Shown here one piece after another: positions 1 through 7,340 of a stretch of DNA of 7,624 nucleotides. Within the stretch, counting starts at the first letter, position 1, and every line of letters starts with the position of its first letter. This DNA comes from an uncultured Austwickia sp. (lineage in GTDB: Bacteria > Actinomycetota > Actinomycetes > Actinomycetales > Dermatophilaceae). Where the stretch lies: NCBI GenBank assembly GCA_934678955.1, contig CAKUSI010000171.1, forward strand, positions 1 through 7,624. Direction: 5' to 3'. The translations under genes were made by a program, and so were the position numbers. The notes beneath the pieces are model-generated. The model was not told where the DNA came from and did no database searches. It was given only the letters and a program-made list of their open reading frames with translations.

Positions 1-1368
1 GAGTACGGCTGGGCCGACCCCGACGCCGCAGGCGCCTCGGCGCGCCGCGGGCTGAACGAGGACGTGGTCCTCGACATCAGCAGACGCAAGAACGAGCCCG
101 AGTGGATGACCAAGACCCGCCTGAAGGGACTGCGGCTCTTCGACCGCAAGCCGATGCCGAGCTGGGGCAGCGATCTCACGGGCATCGACTTCCAGAACAT
201 CAAGTACTTCGTGAAGTCCACGGAGAAGCAGGCCGCGACGTGGGACGAGCTGCCCGCGGACATCAAGGCCACCTACGACAAGCTCGGCATCCCGGAGGCG
301 GAGAAGCAGCGCCTCGTGGCCGGCGTCGCGGCGCAGTACGAGTCCGAGGTCGTCTACCACCAGATCCGCGAGGACCTGGAGGAGAAGGGCGTCGTCTTCC
401 TCGACACCGACACCGGCCTGCGCGAGCACGAGGACATCTTCCGGGAGTACTTCGGCTCGGTGATCCCCCCCGGTGACAACAAGTTCGCCGCGCTCAACAC
501 CTCGGTATGGTCGGGCGGCTCGTTCATCTACGTCCCGCCGGGCGTGCACGTCGACATCCCGCTGCAGGCATACTTCCGGATCAACACCGAGAACATGGGC
601 CAGTTCGAGCGGACGCTGATCATCGCGGACGAGGACAGCTATGTGCATTACGTCGAGGGCTGCACCGCGCCGATCTACAAGTCCGACAGCCTGCACAGCG
701 CGGTCGTCGAGATCATCGTGAAGAAGAACGCCCGGGTGCGCTACACGACGATCCAGAACTGGTCCAACAACGTCTACAACCTCGTCACCAAGCGCGCCAT
801 GTGCGAGGCCGGGGCCACGATGGAGTGGGTCGACGGCAACATCGGCTCCAAGGTGACGATGAAGTACCCCGCCGTCTTCCTCATGGGTGAGCACGCCCGC
901 GGGGAGACGCTGTCGATCGCCTTCGCGGGCGAGGGCCAGCACCAGGACGCGGGCGCCAAGATGGTGCACGCCGCGCCGCACACCTCCAGCTCGATCGTGA
1001 GCAAGTCGGTGGCCCGCGGCGGCGGCCGGACCAGCTACCGCGGTCTCGTCCAGGTGGCGGAGGGCGCGGTCGGCAGCAAGGCGACCGTGCGCTGCGACGC
1101 CCTGCTGGTGGACAACATCAGCCGGTCCGACACCTACCCCTACGTCGACGTCCGCGAGGACGACGTCCAGATGGGCCACGAGGCCACGGTCTCCAAGGTG
1201 AGCGACGACCAGCTCTTCTACCTCATGTCCCGCGGCTTGTCCGAGGAAGAGGCGATGGCGATGATCGTGCGCGGCTTCGTCGAGCCCATCGCGCGGGAGC
1301 TGCCGATGGAGTACGCCCTGGAGCTGAACCGCCTCATCGAACTGCAGATGGAAGGAGCCGTGGGCTGA
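1..1368 (+). CDS. sufB: Fe-S cluster assembly scaffold protein SufB (5'-partial)
   Basis: SufB is the scaffold subunit of the cytoplasmic SufBCD complex on which nascent Fe-S clusters are built. The frame is open from base 1, and codons upstream of the GTG at 64 already encode typical SufB sequence (EYGWADPD, then GLNEDVV). The gene therefore starts outside the window and the GTG at 64 is not its start. 455 residues are visible; judging from actinobacterial homologues I remember, roughly 15-25 N-terminal residues are missing. Family hallmarks are [19 protein letters not shown], the EGCTAP segment and the C-terminal [16 protein letters not shown]. The Cys in VRCDALLVD (codon 1093-1095) and the Glu in GHEATVSK (codon 1180-1182) are 29 residues apart, as are E. 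coli SufB Cys405 and Glu434, which are needed for cluster formation. No intein interrupts it, unlike mycobacterial sufB. Its TGA overlaps the sufD ATG by one base (TGATG). Confidence 0.97.
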   Translation, partial: EYGWADPDAAGASARRGLNEDVVLDISRRKNEPEWMTKTRLKGLRLFDRKPMPSWGSDLTGIDFQNIKYFVKSTEKQAATWDELPADIKATYDKLGIPEAEKQRLVAGVAAQYESEVVYHQIREDLEEKGVVFLDTDTGLREHEDIFREYFGSVIPPGDNKFAALNTSVWSGGSFIYVPPGVHVDIPLQAYFRINTENMGQFERTLIIADEDSYVHYVEGCTAPIYKSDSLHSAVVEIIVKKNARVRYTTIQNWSNNVYNLVTKRAMCEAGATMEWVDGNIGSKVTMKYPAVFLMGEHARGETLSIAFAGEGQHQDAGAKMVHAAPHTSSSIVSKSVARGGGRTSYRGLVQVAEGAVGSKATVRCDALLVDNISRSDTYPYVDVREDDVQMGHEATVSKVSDDQLFYLMSRGLSEEEAMAMIVRGFVEPIARELPMEYALELNRLIELQMEGAVG

Positions 1369-2609
1369 TGCCCGTCGCGACCGACGACCAGACCGAGCAG
1401 GCAGATCGGGCCGGGGCGCACGCCGCCTCCGTCCCGGTCTCCCGGGCGGACCGCGCGGCCTCGCGCGTCGCCGCCGACTTCCCGCACCCCACCGGGCGCG
1501 AGGAGGAGTGGCGCTTCACCCCGATGGACCGGCTGCGCGGCCTGGACAAGGACGAACCGTTCGCGGGCGGTGCCCTGACGCGCACCCACGAGGGGCCGGA
1601 CCAGGTGCGGGTGGAGTCGATCGACGCCGCCGACCCGCGGGTCGGCGCCAGCGGGCTCGTCCCGGAGGACCGGCCGAGCGCGCGCGCCTGGGAGTCCGCC
1701 GGGGAGGTCGTGGCGGTCACCGTCCCCCGTGAGGCCGACCTGGAGCAGCCGCTGGTCGTGCGGCGCACGGGGACCTCGGAGGCGCCGAGCGCCGAGCACT
1801 TGCTGGTGCACGCGGACGCGTTCAGCCGCTCCACCGTGGTCCTCACGAACACCGGCACCGCGACGCTGGCCGAGAACGTCGAGGTCGTCGTCTCCGACGG
1901 CGCCACCCTCACCCTCGTGAGCATCCAGGAGTGGGACGAGCGGGCAGTCCACCTGTCCCGTCAGCACGTCCGCCTCGGGCGCGACGCCACGTGCAAGCAC
2001 ATCGTGGTCTCCCTCGGCGGCGGGATCGTCCGCGTCGACGCGACCGCCTCGTACGACGGCCCCGGCGGGCACTACGAGGGCCTGGGGGTCTACTTCGCGG
2101 ATGACGGGCAGCACCTGGAGCACCGCCTCTTCGTGGATCACGAGGCGCCGCGGTGCAGTTCGCACGTCGTCTACAAGGGCGCCCTGCAGGGCGCGAGCGC
2201 GCATACGGTCTGGGTCGGCGACGTACTGATCAGGGCGGCCGCGGAGGGCACCGACACCTACGAGCTCAACCGCAACCTGGTGCTCACCGAGGGGGCGCGC
2301 GCCGACTCGGTGCCCAATCTGGAGATCGAGACGGGCGAGATCGCGGGGGCCGGGCACGCGAGCGCGACCGGCCGCTTCGACGACGAGCAGCTGTTCTACC
2401 TGATGGCCCGCGGCATTCCGCAGGCGGAGGCCCGGCGCCTGGTCGTCCGGGCGTTCTTCGCCGAGATCGTCGAGCGGATCGGGGTGCCCAGCGTCACCGA
2501 GCACCTGATGACGGCGATCGACGAGGAGCTGGCGGTCTCGCTGGGGGTCGCGTCCACACCGGGCGCAGACGCCGGCGAGGAGTCCGCGGACGAGAAGGAG
2601 CAGGCATGA
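1368..2609 (+). CDS. sufD: Fe-S cluster assembly protein SufD
   Basis: SufD is a 413-aa paralogue of SufB. It pairs with SufB and SufC, and its interface with SufB is where the cluster forms; it is also linked to iron acquisition. The N-terminal part carries the GREEEWRFTPMDRL region (about residues 43-56), as in other SufD proteins. The beta-helix core follows, then the hallmark NLVLTEGARADSVPNLEIETGE (about 303-324). His330 in AGHASATGRFDDEQ aligns with E. coli SufD His360, a key residue at the SufB-SufD interface. The C-terminal helical domain contains the shared EQLFYLMARGI motif. The last ~15 residues are an acidic, probably disordered tail. The ATG at 1368 overlaps the sufB stop and is preceded by GAAGGAG at 1351-1357, which supports this start. 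The 3' end overlaps the Rieske gene by four bases (ATGA), so translational coupling is likely on both sides. Confidence 0.97.
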   Translation: MPVATDDQTEQADRAGAHAASVPVSRADRAASRVAADFPHPTGREEEWRFTPMDRLRGLDKDEPFAGGALTRTHEGPDQVRVESIDAADPRVGASGLVPEDRPSARAWESAGEVVAVTVPREADLEQPLVVRRTGTSEAPSAEHLLVHADAFSRSTVVLTNTGTATLAENVEVVVSDGATLTLVSIQEWDERAVHLSRQHVRLGRDATCKHIVVSLGGGIVRVDATASYDGPGGHYEGLGVYFADDGQHLEHRLFVDHEAPRCSSHVVYKGALQGASAHTVWVGDVLIRAAAEGTDTYELNRNLVLTEGARADSVPNLEIETGEIAGAGHASATGRFDDEQLFYLMARGIPQAEARRLVVRAFFAEIVERIGVPSVTEHLMTAIDEELAVSLGVASTPGADAGEESADEKEQA

Positions 2610-2989
2610 GTTTCACGCGCGTGTGCGCCACCAAGGAACTGCCGGGGACCAAGCAGGTCAAGGGGTTCACGGTCGAGGGCACCAAGGTCGCCCTCGTCCG
2701 GGACGCCGACGGCGGCCTGCACGCGGTCGAGGACGACTGCAGCCACGCCAACGTCAAGCTGTCCGACGGGCGCGTGGTCGGCGACCGGATCGGGTGCTGG
2801 CTGCACGGGGCGACGTTCGATCTCGTCACCGGCGAACCCAAGGCGCCCCCCGCCACCACCGGGATCCAGGTCTACGCCGTCCGGATCGACGGCGAGGACG
2901 TCCTGGTGGACGTCACCACACCGACCAACTCCACCGCCGACGCCGGCACGGCGCACTCCGGCGGGTGCGGCGGCAGCAGCTGCGGCTGA
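2606..2989 (+). CDS. Rieske [2Fe-2S] non-heme ferredoxin of the SUF operon
   Basis: A 127-aa soluble Rieske-type protein of the NirD/BphF-like small ferredoxin group. The cluster ligands are clear: Cys45-x-His47 (DDCSHA) and Cys64-x-x-His67 (GCWLHGA), with 16 residues between the two motifs. Downstream, FDLVTGEPKAPPAT is the usual third strand region. No signal peptide or membrane segment is seen, so it is cytosolic. A Rieske gene between sufD and sufC is a known Streptomyces-type arrangement; its job there is not firmly established (electron donor to the machinery or client are both possible). GAAGGAG at 2594-2600 sets the ATG at 2606, which overlaps the sufD stop by four bases. Odd feature: a C-terminal extension of about 23 residues, poor in hydrophobics and ending HSGGCGGSSCG, which adds two Cys and a His beyond the Rieske fold. 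The longer frame upstream of 2606 lies inside sufD and is not used. Confidence 0.93.
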   Translation: MSFTRVCATKELPGTKQVKGFTVEGTKVALVRDADGGLHAVEDDCSHANVKLSDGRVVGDRIGCWLHGATFDLVTGEPKAPPATTGIQVYAVRIDGEDVLVDVTTPTNSTADAGTAHSGGCGGSSCG

Positions 2990-3005
2990 CCGGCGCCACC
3001 CGAAC

Positions 3006-3039
3006 ACCACGAGCCTTCCTGACCACGAGCCTTCCTGAC
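3006..3039. repeat. 16-bp perfect tandem duplication in the Rieske-sufC gap
   Basis: The unit CCACGAGCCTTCCTGA occurs at 3007-3022 and again directly at 3023-3038. Period-16 identity holds from 3006 to 3039. It lies in the only real intergenic gap of the operon (2990-3051), just ahead of the sufC Shine-Dalgarno. It could be a replication-slippage duplication or a tandem protein/RNA site; the sequence alone does not decide. Confidence 0.9.
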
Positions 3040-3040
3040 G

Positions 3041-3045
3041 AGGAG
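3041..3045 (+). promoter_or_regulatory. Shine-Dalgarno selecting the TTG start of sufC
   Basis: AGGAG at 3041-3045 sits six bases before the TTG at 3052. This supports a rare TTG initiation codon for sufC: the encoded STLEIRDLHV is the normal SufC N-terminus, and no ATG or GTG lies at a suitable place. Unlike the other internal genes, sufC is not joined to its upstream neighbour by a stop/start overlap, so it depends on this site. Confidence 0.75.
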
Positions 3046-3051
3046 CATCAG

Positions 3052-5194
<2,143 letters not shown>

Positions 5195-5195
<1 letters not shown>

Positions 5196-5671
5196 TGGAT
5201 CTCTACCAGGAGCTGATCCTGGACCACAGCAAGAACCCCCAGCACGCGGGGCTGCGCGAGCCGTTCGAGGCGGAGGTGCACCACGTCAACACCACGTGCG
5301 GGGACGAGGTGACGCTGCGGGTCCACCTGGAGGACACCACCTCCGGGCCCCAGGCGGTGCTGGCCGATGTCAGCTATGACGCGATCGGCTGCTCGATCTC
5401 GATGGCGTCCGCGTCGATCCTCGCCCAGGAGTGCCGCGGGCACAGCCTGGCCGAGACGATGGACACGTACGCGGCGATGAAGTCGATGCTGACCTCCCGG
5501 GGCCAGGACCCGGGCGACGAAGAGGTCATCGGCGACGGGGTGGCCCTCGCGGGGGTGGCCCAGTACCCCGCCCGCGTGAAGTGCGCCCTGCTGCCCTGGA
5601 CCGCCCTGACCGACGCGCTCGCCCGCGCGGGCGCCGACCTGTCCGCCATGCCTGCCGAGGAGACACGATGA
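5195..5671 (+). CDS. sufU: Zinc-dependent sulfurtransferase SufU
   Basis: SufU is a 158-aa IscU-like protein. In SUF systems without SufE it is a zinc-dependent sulfur acceptor that takes persulfide from SufS and passes it to SufBCD. The expected zinc ligands and acceptor residues are present: Cys35 and Asp37 in TTCGDEV, Cys66 in IGCSISMAS, and Cys130 in RVKCALLPW. The ~20-residue region between YAAMKSML and YPARVKC (about 100-124) is the insertion that separates SufU from scaffold-type IscU, and the LPPVK chaperone motif of IscU is absent. The start is the ATG at 5195 overlapping the sufS TGA (TGATG), with GGAGG at 5186-5190. The stop overlaps the sufT ATG by four bases. Adjacency to sufS fits the known SufS-SufU pair. 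Confidence 0.96.
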
Positions 5672-6006
5672 GCGAGATGAACGCCGCCGGAATCACCGCG
5701 CCGGCGACCGTGGCCGACGTCGAGGAGGCGCTGCGCGACGTCGTCGACCCCGAGCTGGGGATCAACGTCGTCGACCTGGGCCTGATCTATGGGGTCCACC
5801 TCGACGACGGACACGCCGTGATCGACATGACGCTGACGTCCGCGGCCTGTCCGCTGACCGACGTGATCGAGGACCAGACGGCCGACGTGCTGATGGGCCT
5901 CGTGAGGAGTCACACGATCAACTGGGTCTGGATGCCGCCGTGGGGGCCCGACAAGATCACCGACGACGGCCGCGAACAGCTGCGCGCCCTCGGCTTCAAC
6001 GTCTGA
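5668..6006 (+). CDS. sufT: SufT, MIP18/DUF59-family Fe-S assembly factor
   Basis: A 112-aa MIP18 (DUF59) protein. SufT-type proteins are auxiliary factors that help deliver or maintain Fe-S clusters on client enzymes; in mycobacteria the equivalent gene also closes the suf operon. Visible hallmarks: VVDPELGINVVDLGLIY (about residues 25-41, with the conserved Asp27-Pro-Glu29), the TLTSAACPLTDVIEDQ loop with the conserved Cys61, and PPWGPDKITDDGREQLRALGF near the C-terminus. The ATG at 5668 overlaps the sufU stop in ATGA and is preceded by GAGGAGA at 5656-5662. An alternative Met4 is less likely given the overlap. Its TGA forms another TGATG (6004-6008) with a following short frame, described separately. 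Confidence 0.94.
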   Translation: MSEMNAAGITAPATVADVEEALRDVVDPELGINVVDLGLIYGVHLDDGHAVIDMTLTSAACPLTDVIEDQTADVLMGLVRSHTINWVWMPPWGPDKITDDGREQLRALGFNV

Positions 6007-6071
6007 TGGGCGCTGATCGGTCTCACCGGCAGGGCTGCTGCGCTGCGCGTCGGCCGACGCGCACCCTCTGA
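6006..6071 (+). CDS. Possible 21-codon coupling ORF between sufT and the next gene
   Basis: Starting from the ATG in the TGATG at 6004-6008, 21 sense codons follow (MGADRSHRQGCCAARRPTRTL) and end in a TGA at 6069-6071. That TGA itself forms TGATG with the ATG of the following gene at 6071. Both junctions are of the kind that joins the real genes of this operon. The peptide is basic (five Arg) with a CC pair and matches no family I know. Codon third positions are less G/C-biased than in the suf genes, so a conserved peptide is doubtful. A ribosome-carrying coupler is the more plausible role, and chance is possible. No independent Shine-Dalgarno is seen. Confidence 0.35.
   Translation: MGADRSHRQGCCAARRPTRTL
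6044..6063. promoter_or_regulatory. Perfect 20-bp palindrome just before the downstream gene
   Basis: TGCGCGTCGGCCGACGCGCA at 6044-6063 equals its own reverse complement over all 20 bases; the symmetry stops at both flanks. In RNA it would fold as an 8-bp stem with a GGCC loop, ending seven bases before the ATG at 6071 and occupying the space where a Shine-Dalgarno would be. It may be an operator for a dimeric regulator, an RNA hairpin limiting initiation, or a terminator/attenuator after sufT. No U-tract follows, which argues against a classical intrinsic terminator. Confidence 0.55.
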
Positions 6072-6955
6072 TGCCCCTCCAGCCGTCGGACGACCCCGAC
6101 CTGTTGCTCCCGCGCGCCGGCGACGGGCCGGTCTGGATGACCTACCGCGCCGCCCTCGAACGCGGCCAGGACGTGCTCGCGGTGCTGTGGCGGCTCCGCG
6201 AGAAGGTCGACGGCGGCGACCGGGTCGACATTCCGGGGTGGTCGGCGCCCGGGGGCTGCCCGACGCAGGAGCTGGACGAGCTGATCAGGCTGGTCATCGG
6301 CGCCGAGCCCGAGTTCGACGGGTGGTCCCAGGCGCAGCGCGTGAGGCGGGACCCTGAGTATGCGCGCGCGGTGCTGAGTGATCCCGACTGCGACCCCGCC
6401 CTGCTCGGCTGGGTGCTGACCGAGCGGCCGGGGTCGGCCGCCTTCTTCGCGCAGAGCCATCCGCGGGCTCCCGAGGGAGTCCTCTACTTGCTCGCCGACT
6501 CGCCCGACGCCGCCGACCGGGCGGCTGCGGCGATGGCGCGTGCCACCCCGGAGGCGTGCCTGTTGGCACTGCTGGAGGATCCGGACGAGCGGGTCCGTGG
6601 CACGGCCGCGCACAACGTGTGGGCACCTCGGGCCGTGGTCCGTCGCGCGCTGCAGGCCGGGCTGGTGCAGACGGACGAGCTGGACGGCTACCACGACGTC
6701 CCGTGGGACGTGTTCGACGACGTGGCGATCGAGTCGACGACCTCGCCCGGCTGGCCGTCGGAGTTGCTGCCCGGCTACCTGCTGTGGCGCCTCGCCGAGA
6801 GGGCCGGGGGACTGGAAGGCGCCGGGCGCGACGAGGTGGACGACCTGGACCTGCCGGAGGCTGCGGCGGGGGAGACGTTCGGTGCGTACGCCGACCGGAT
6901 CGCGGCCTCGCACGGGGACGCCGTACGGGCGGCGTACGCTTCCGCTGCCTCCTGA
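6071..6955 (+). CDS. Uncharacterised acidic protein with LRV/HEAT-like helical repeats
   Basis: I do not recognise this 294-aa protein as a named family. Residues about 94-195 look like degenerate helical repeats: a leucine-rich helix, then D-P/S-D, then V/A-R-x-x-A-A and a Pro. The clearest are VLYLLADSPDAADRAAAAMARATP (137-160) and CLLALLEDPDERVRGTAAHNVWAP (163-186). The pattern resembles leucine-rich-repeat-variant (LRV) or HEAT units. The N-terminal ~90 residues (TYRAALERGQDVLAVLWRLREK, then a GWSAPGGC segment) and the C-terminus (ETFGAYADRIAASHGDAVRAAY) lack known motifs. Cysteines are only at 63, 107 and 163, so no cluster motif is evident. No signal peptide or membrane segment. The ATG at 6071 is the first possible start after an in-frame stop at 6014-6016; it lacks a Shine-Dalgarno and may rely on the mini-ORF. 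The orientation suggests co-transcription with suf, but this is unproven. It may serve as a protein-interaction scaffold. Confidence 0.8.
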   Translation: MPLQPSDDPDLLLPRAGDGPVWMTYRAALERGQDVLAVLWRLREKVDGGDRVDIPGWSAPGGCPTQELDELIRLVIGAEPEFDGWSQAQRVRRDPEYARAVLSDPDCDPALLGWVLTERPGSAAFFAQSHPRAPEGVLYLLADSPDAADRAAAAMARATPEACLLALLEDPDERVRGTAAHNVWAPRAVVRRALQAGLVQTDELDGYHDVPWDVFDDVAIESTTSPGWPSELLPGYLLWRLAERAGGLEGAGRDEVDDLDLPEAAAGETFGAYADRIAASHGDAVRAAYASAAS

Positions 6956-6956
6956 G

Positions 6957-6984
6957 GCCCCGGGAGAGCGCACGAAACCGGGGC
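6957..6984 (+). terminator. Weak candidate hairpin terminator after the last gene
   Basis: GCCCCGG at 6957-6963 pairs perfectly with CCGGGGC at 6978-6984 across a 14-nt loop, beginning two bases after the stop codon at 6953-6955. There is no U-tract. Actinomycete terminators often lack one, so this is a possible transcription end, but a 7-bp GC stem is common by chance in DNA this GC-rich. Confidence 0.3.
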
Positions 6985-7035
6985 GGGGTCCTACGGGCGA
7001 GGCTGGTACGTGGGGGTCTGAGCTCTGCTCACGAT

Positions 7036-7162
7036 GGGTCGACTCTCCGTAGCCTGGGTGACCACCCCACCCCGGGTTGCCGACGACGGGCGCCGAGCTC
7101 CCGCCGTTGCGGCTGGGCTCTCGTGGTTCAGGGTGGGCTCTTGTCTGAACGGGAGTCGACCC
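7036..7162. repeat. 10-bp inverted repeat pair GGGTCGACTC / GAGTCGACCC
   Basis: GGGTCGACTC at 7036-7045 is the exact reverse complement of GAGTCGACCC at 7153-7162. Both contain the palindrome GTCGAC. The arms are 107 bp apart and overlap the span of the larger inverted repeat at 7131-7257, so the two could form alternative structures. Confidence 0.6.
7114..7144. repeat. Direct repeat of TGGGCTCTYGT, 20-bp period
   Basis: TGGGCTCTCGT at 7114-7124 and TGGGCTCTTGT at 7134-7144 match at 10 of 11 positions with starts exactly 20 bp apart, about two helical turns. A third copy occurs inverted at 7244-7254. The arrangement is compatible with a DNA-binding-protein site, but no regulator can be named. 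Confidence 0.55.
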
Positions 7163-7257
7163 GATCTCCTGAGTGTCCACCCGGATGAGCGGGAGTCAGC
7201 TGCCTTGGGGGGCGCCCCTGATGCCGGGGGTTCACTCGAGGTCACAAGAGCCCACCC
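7131..7257. repeat. 127-bp segment bounded by perfect 14-bp inverted arms
   Basis: GGGTGGGCTCTTGT at 7131-7144 is the exact reverse complement of ACAAGAGCCCACCC at 7244-7257. Inside, TGAAC (7146-7150) can pair with GTTCA (7230-7234), extending the stem past an asymmetric bulge. Further internal pairing is possible, such as GGGAG 7151-7155 with CTCCT 7166-7170. This could be a structured RNA, a long-hairpin terminator, or a MITE-like remnant. No target-site duplication is visible at the ends and there is no transposase. Confidence 0.55.
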
Positions 7258-7340
7258 GGATCATCGAGCGCTCGCGACGGTTCGACGCCGTGGCTCCAAG
7301 GAAGGGCCAGTCGGAGCGAGGAGAGGTCGGACGCTGGGGT

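Larger units (their letters stand above)
6956..7340. other. Repeat-rich non-coding region
   Basis: About 385 bases without a convincing gene. Open frames cross it on both strands, but they have no recognisable domain, no good Shine-Dalgarno, and run into neighbouring repeats or genes. No tRNA or rRNA is seen. It holds a set of inverted and direct repeats listed separately, plus short palindromes: TGAGC/GCTCA at 7019-7031, GGGGCGCCCC at 7209-7218, and CGAGCGCTCG at 7265-7274. No clear -10/-35 promoter could be assigned by eye. Confidence 0.7.

Noticed and set aside
64..66. GTG start codon for sufB at 64
   Set aside because: Codons 1-63 in the same frame already encode conserved SufB sequence, so the true start is upstream of the window.
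1..1368. Intein in SufB, as in some mycobacteria
   Set aside because: The SufB reading frame is colinear with intein-free SufB throughout and no insertion is present.
1218..2504. 428-codon reverse-strand frame opposite sufB/sufD
   Set aside because: Shadow frame caused by high GC; the forward strand here encodes unmistakable SufB and SufD with intact active-site residues. The same applies to the long reverse frames opposite sufS (4056-5183) and the last gene (6023-7180).
7277..7291. tRNA T-arm-like sequence ACGG-TTCGACG-CCGT
   Set aside because: The stem is only four pairs, the loop does not fit TTCRANY at its last position, and no acceptor, D or anticodon arms can be placed around it.
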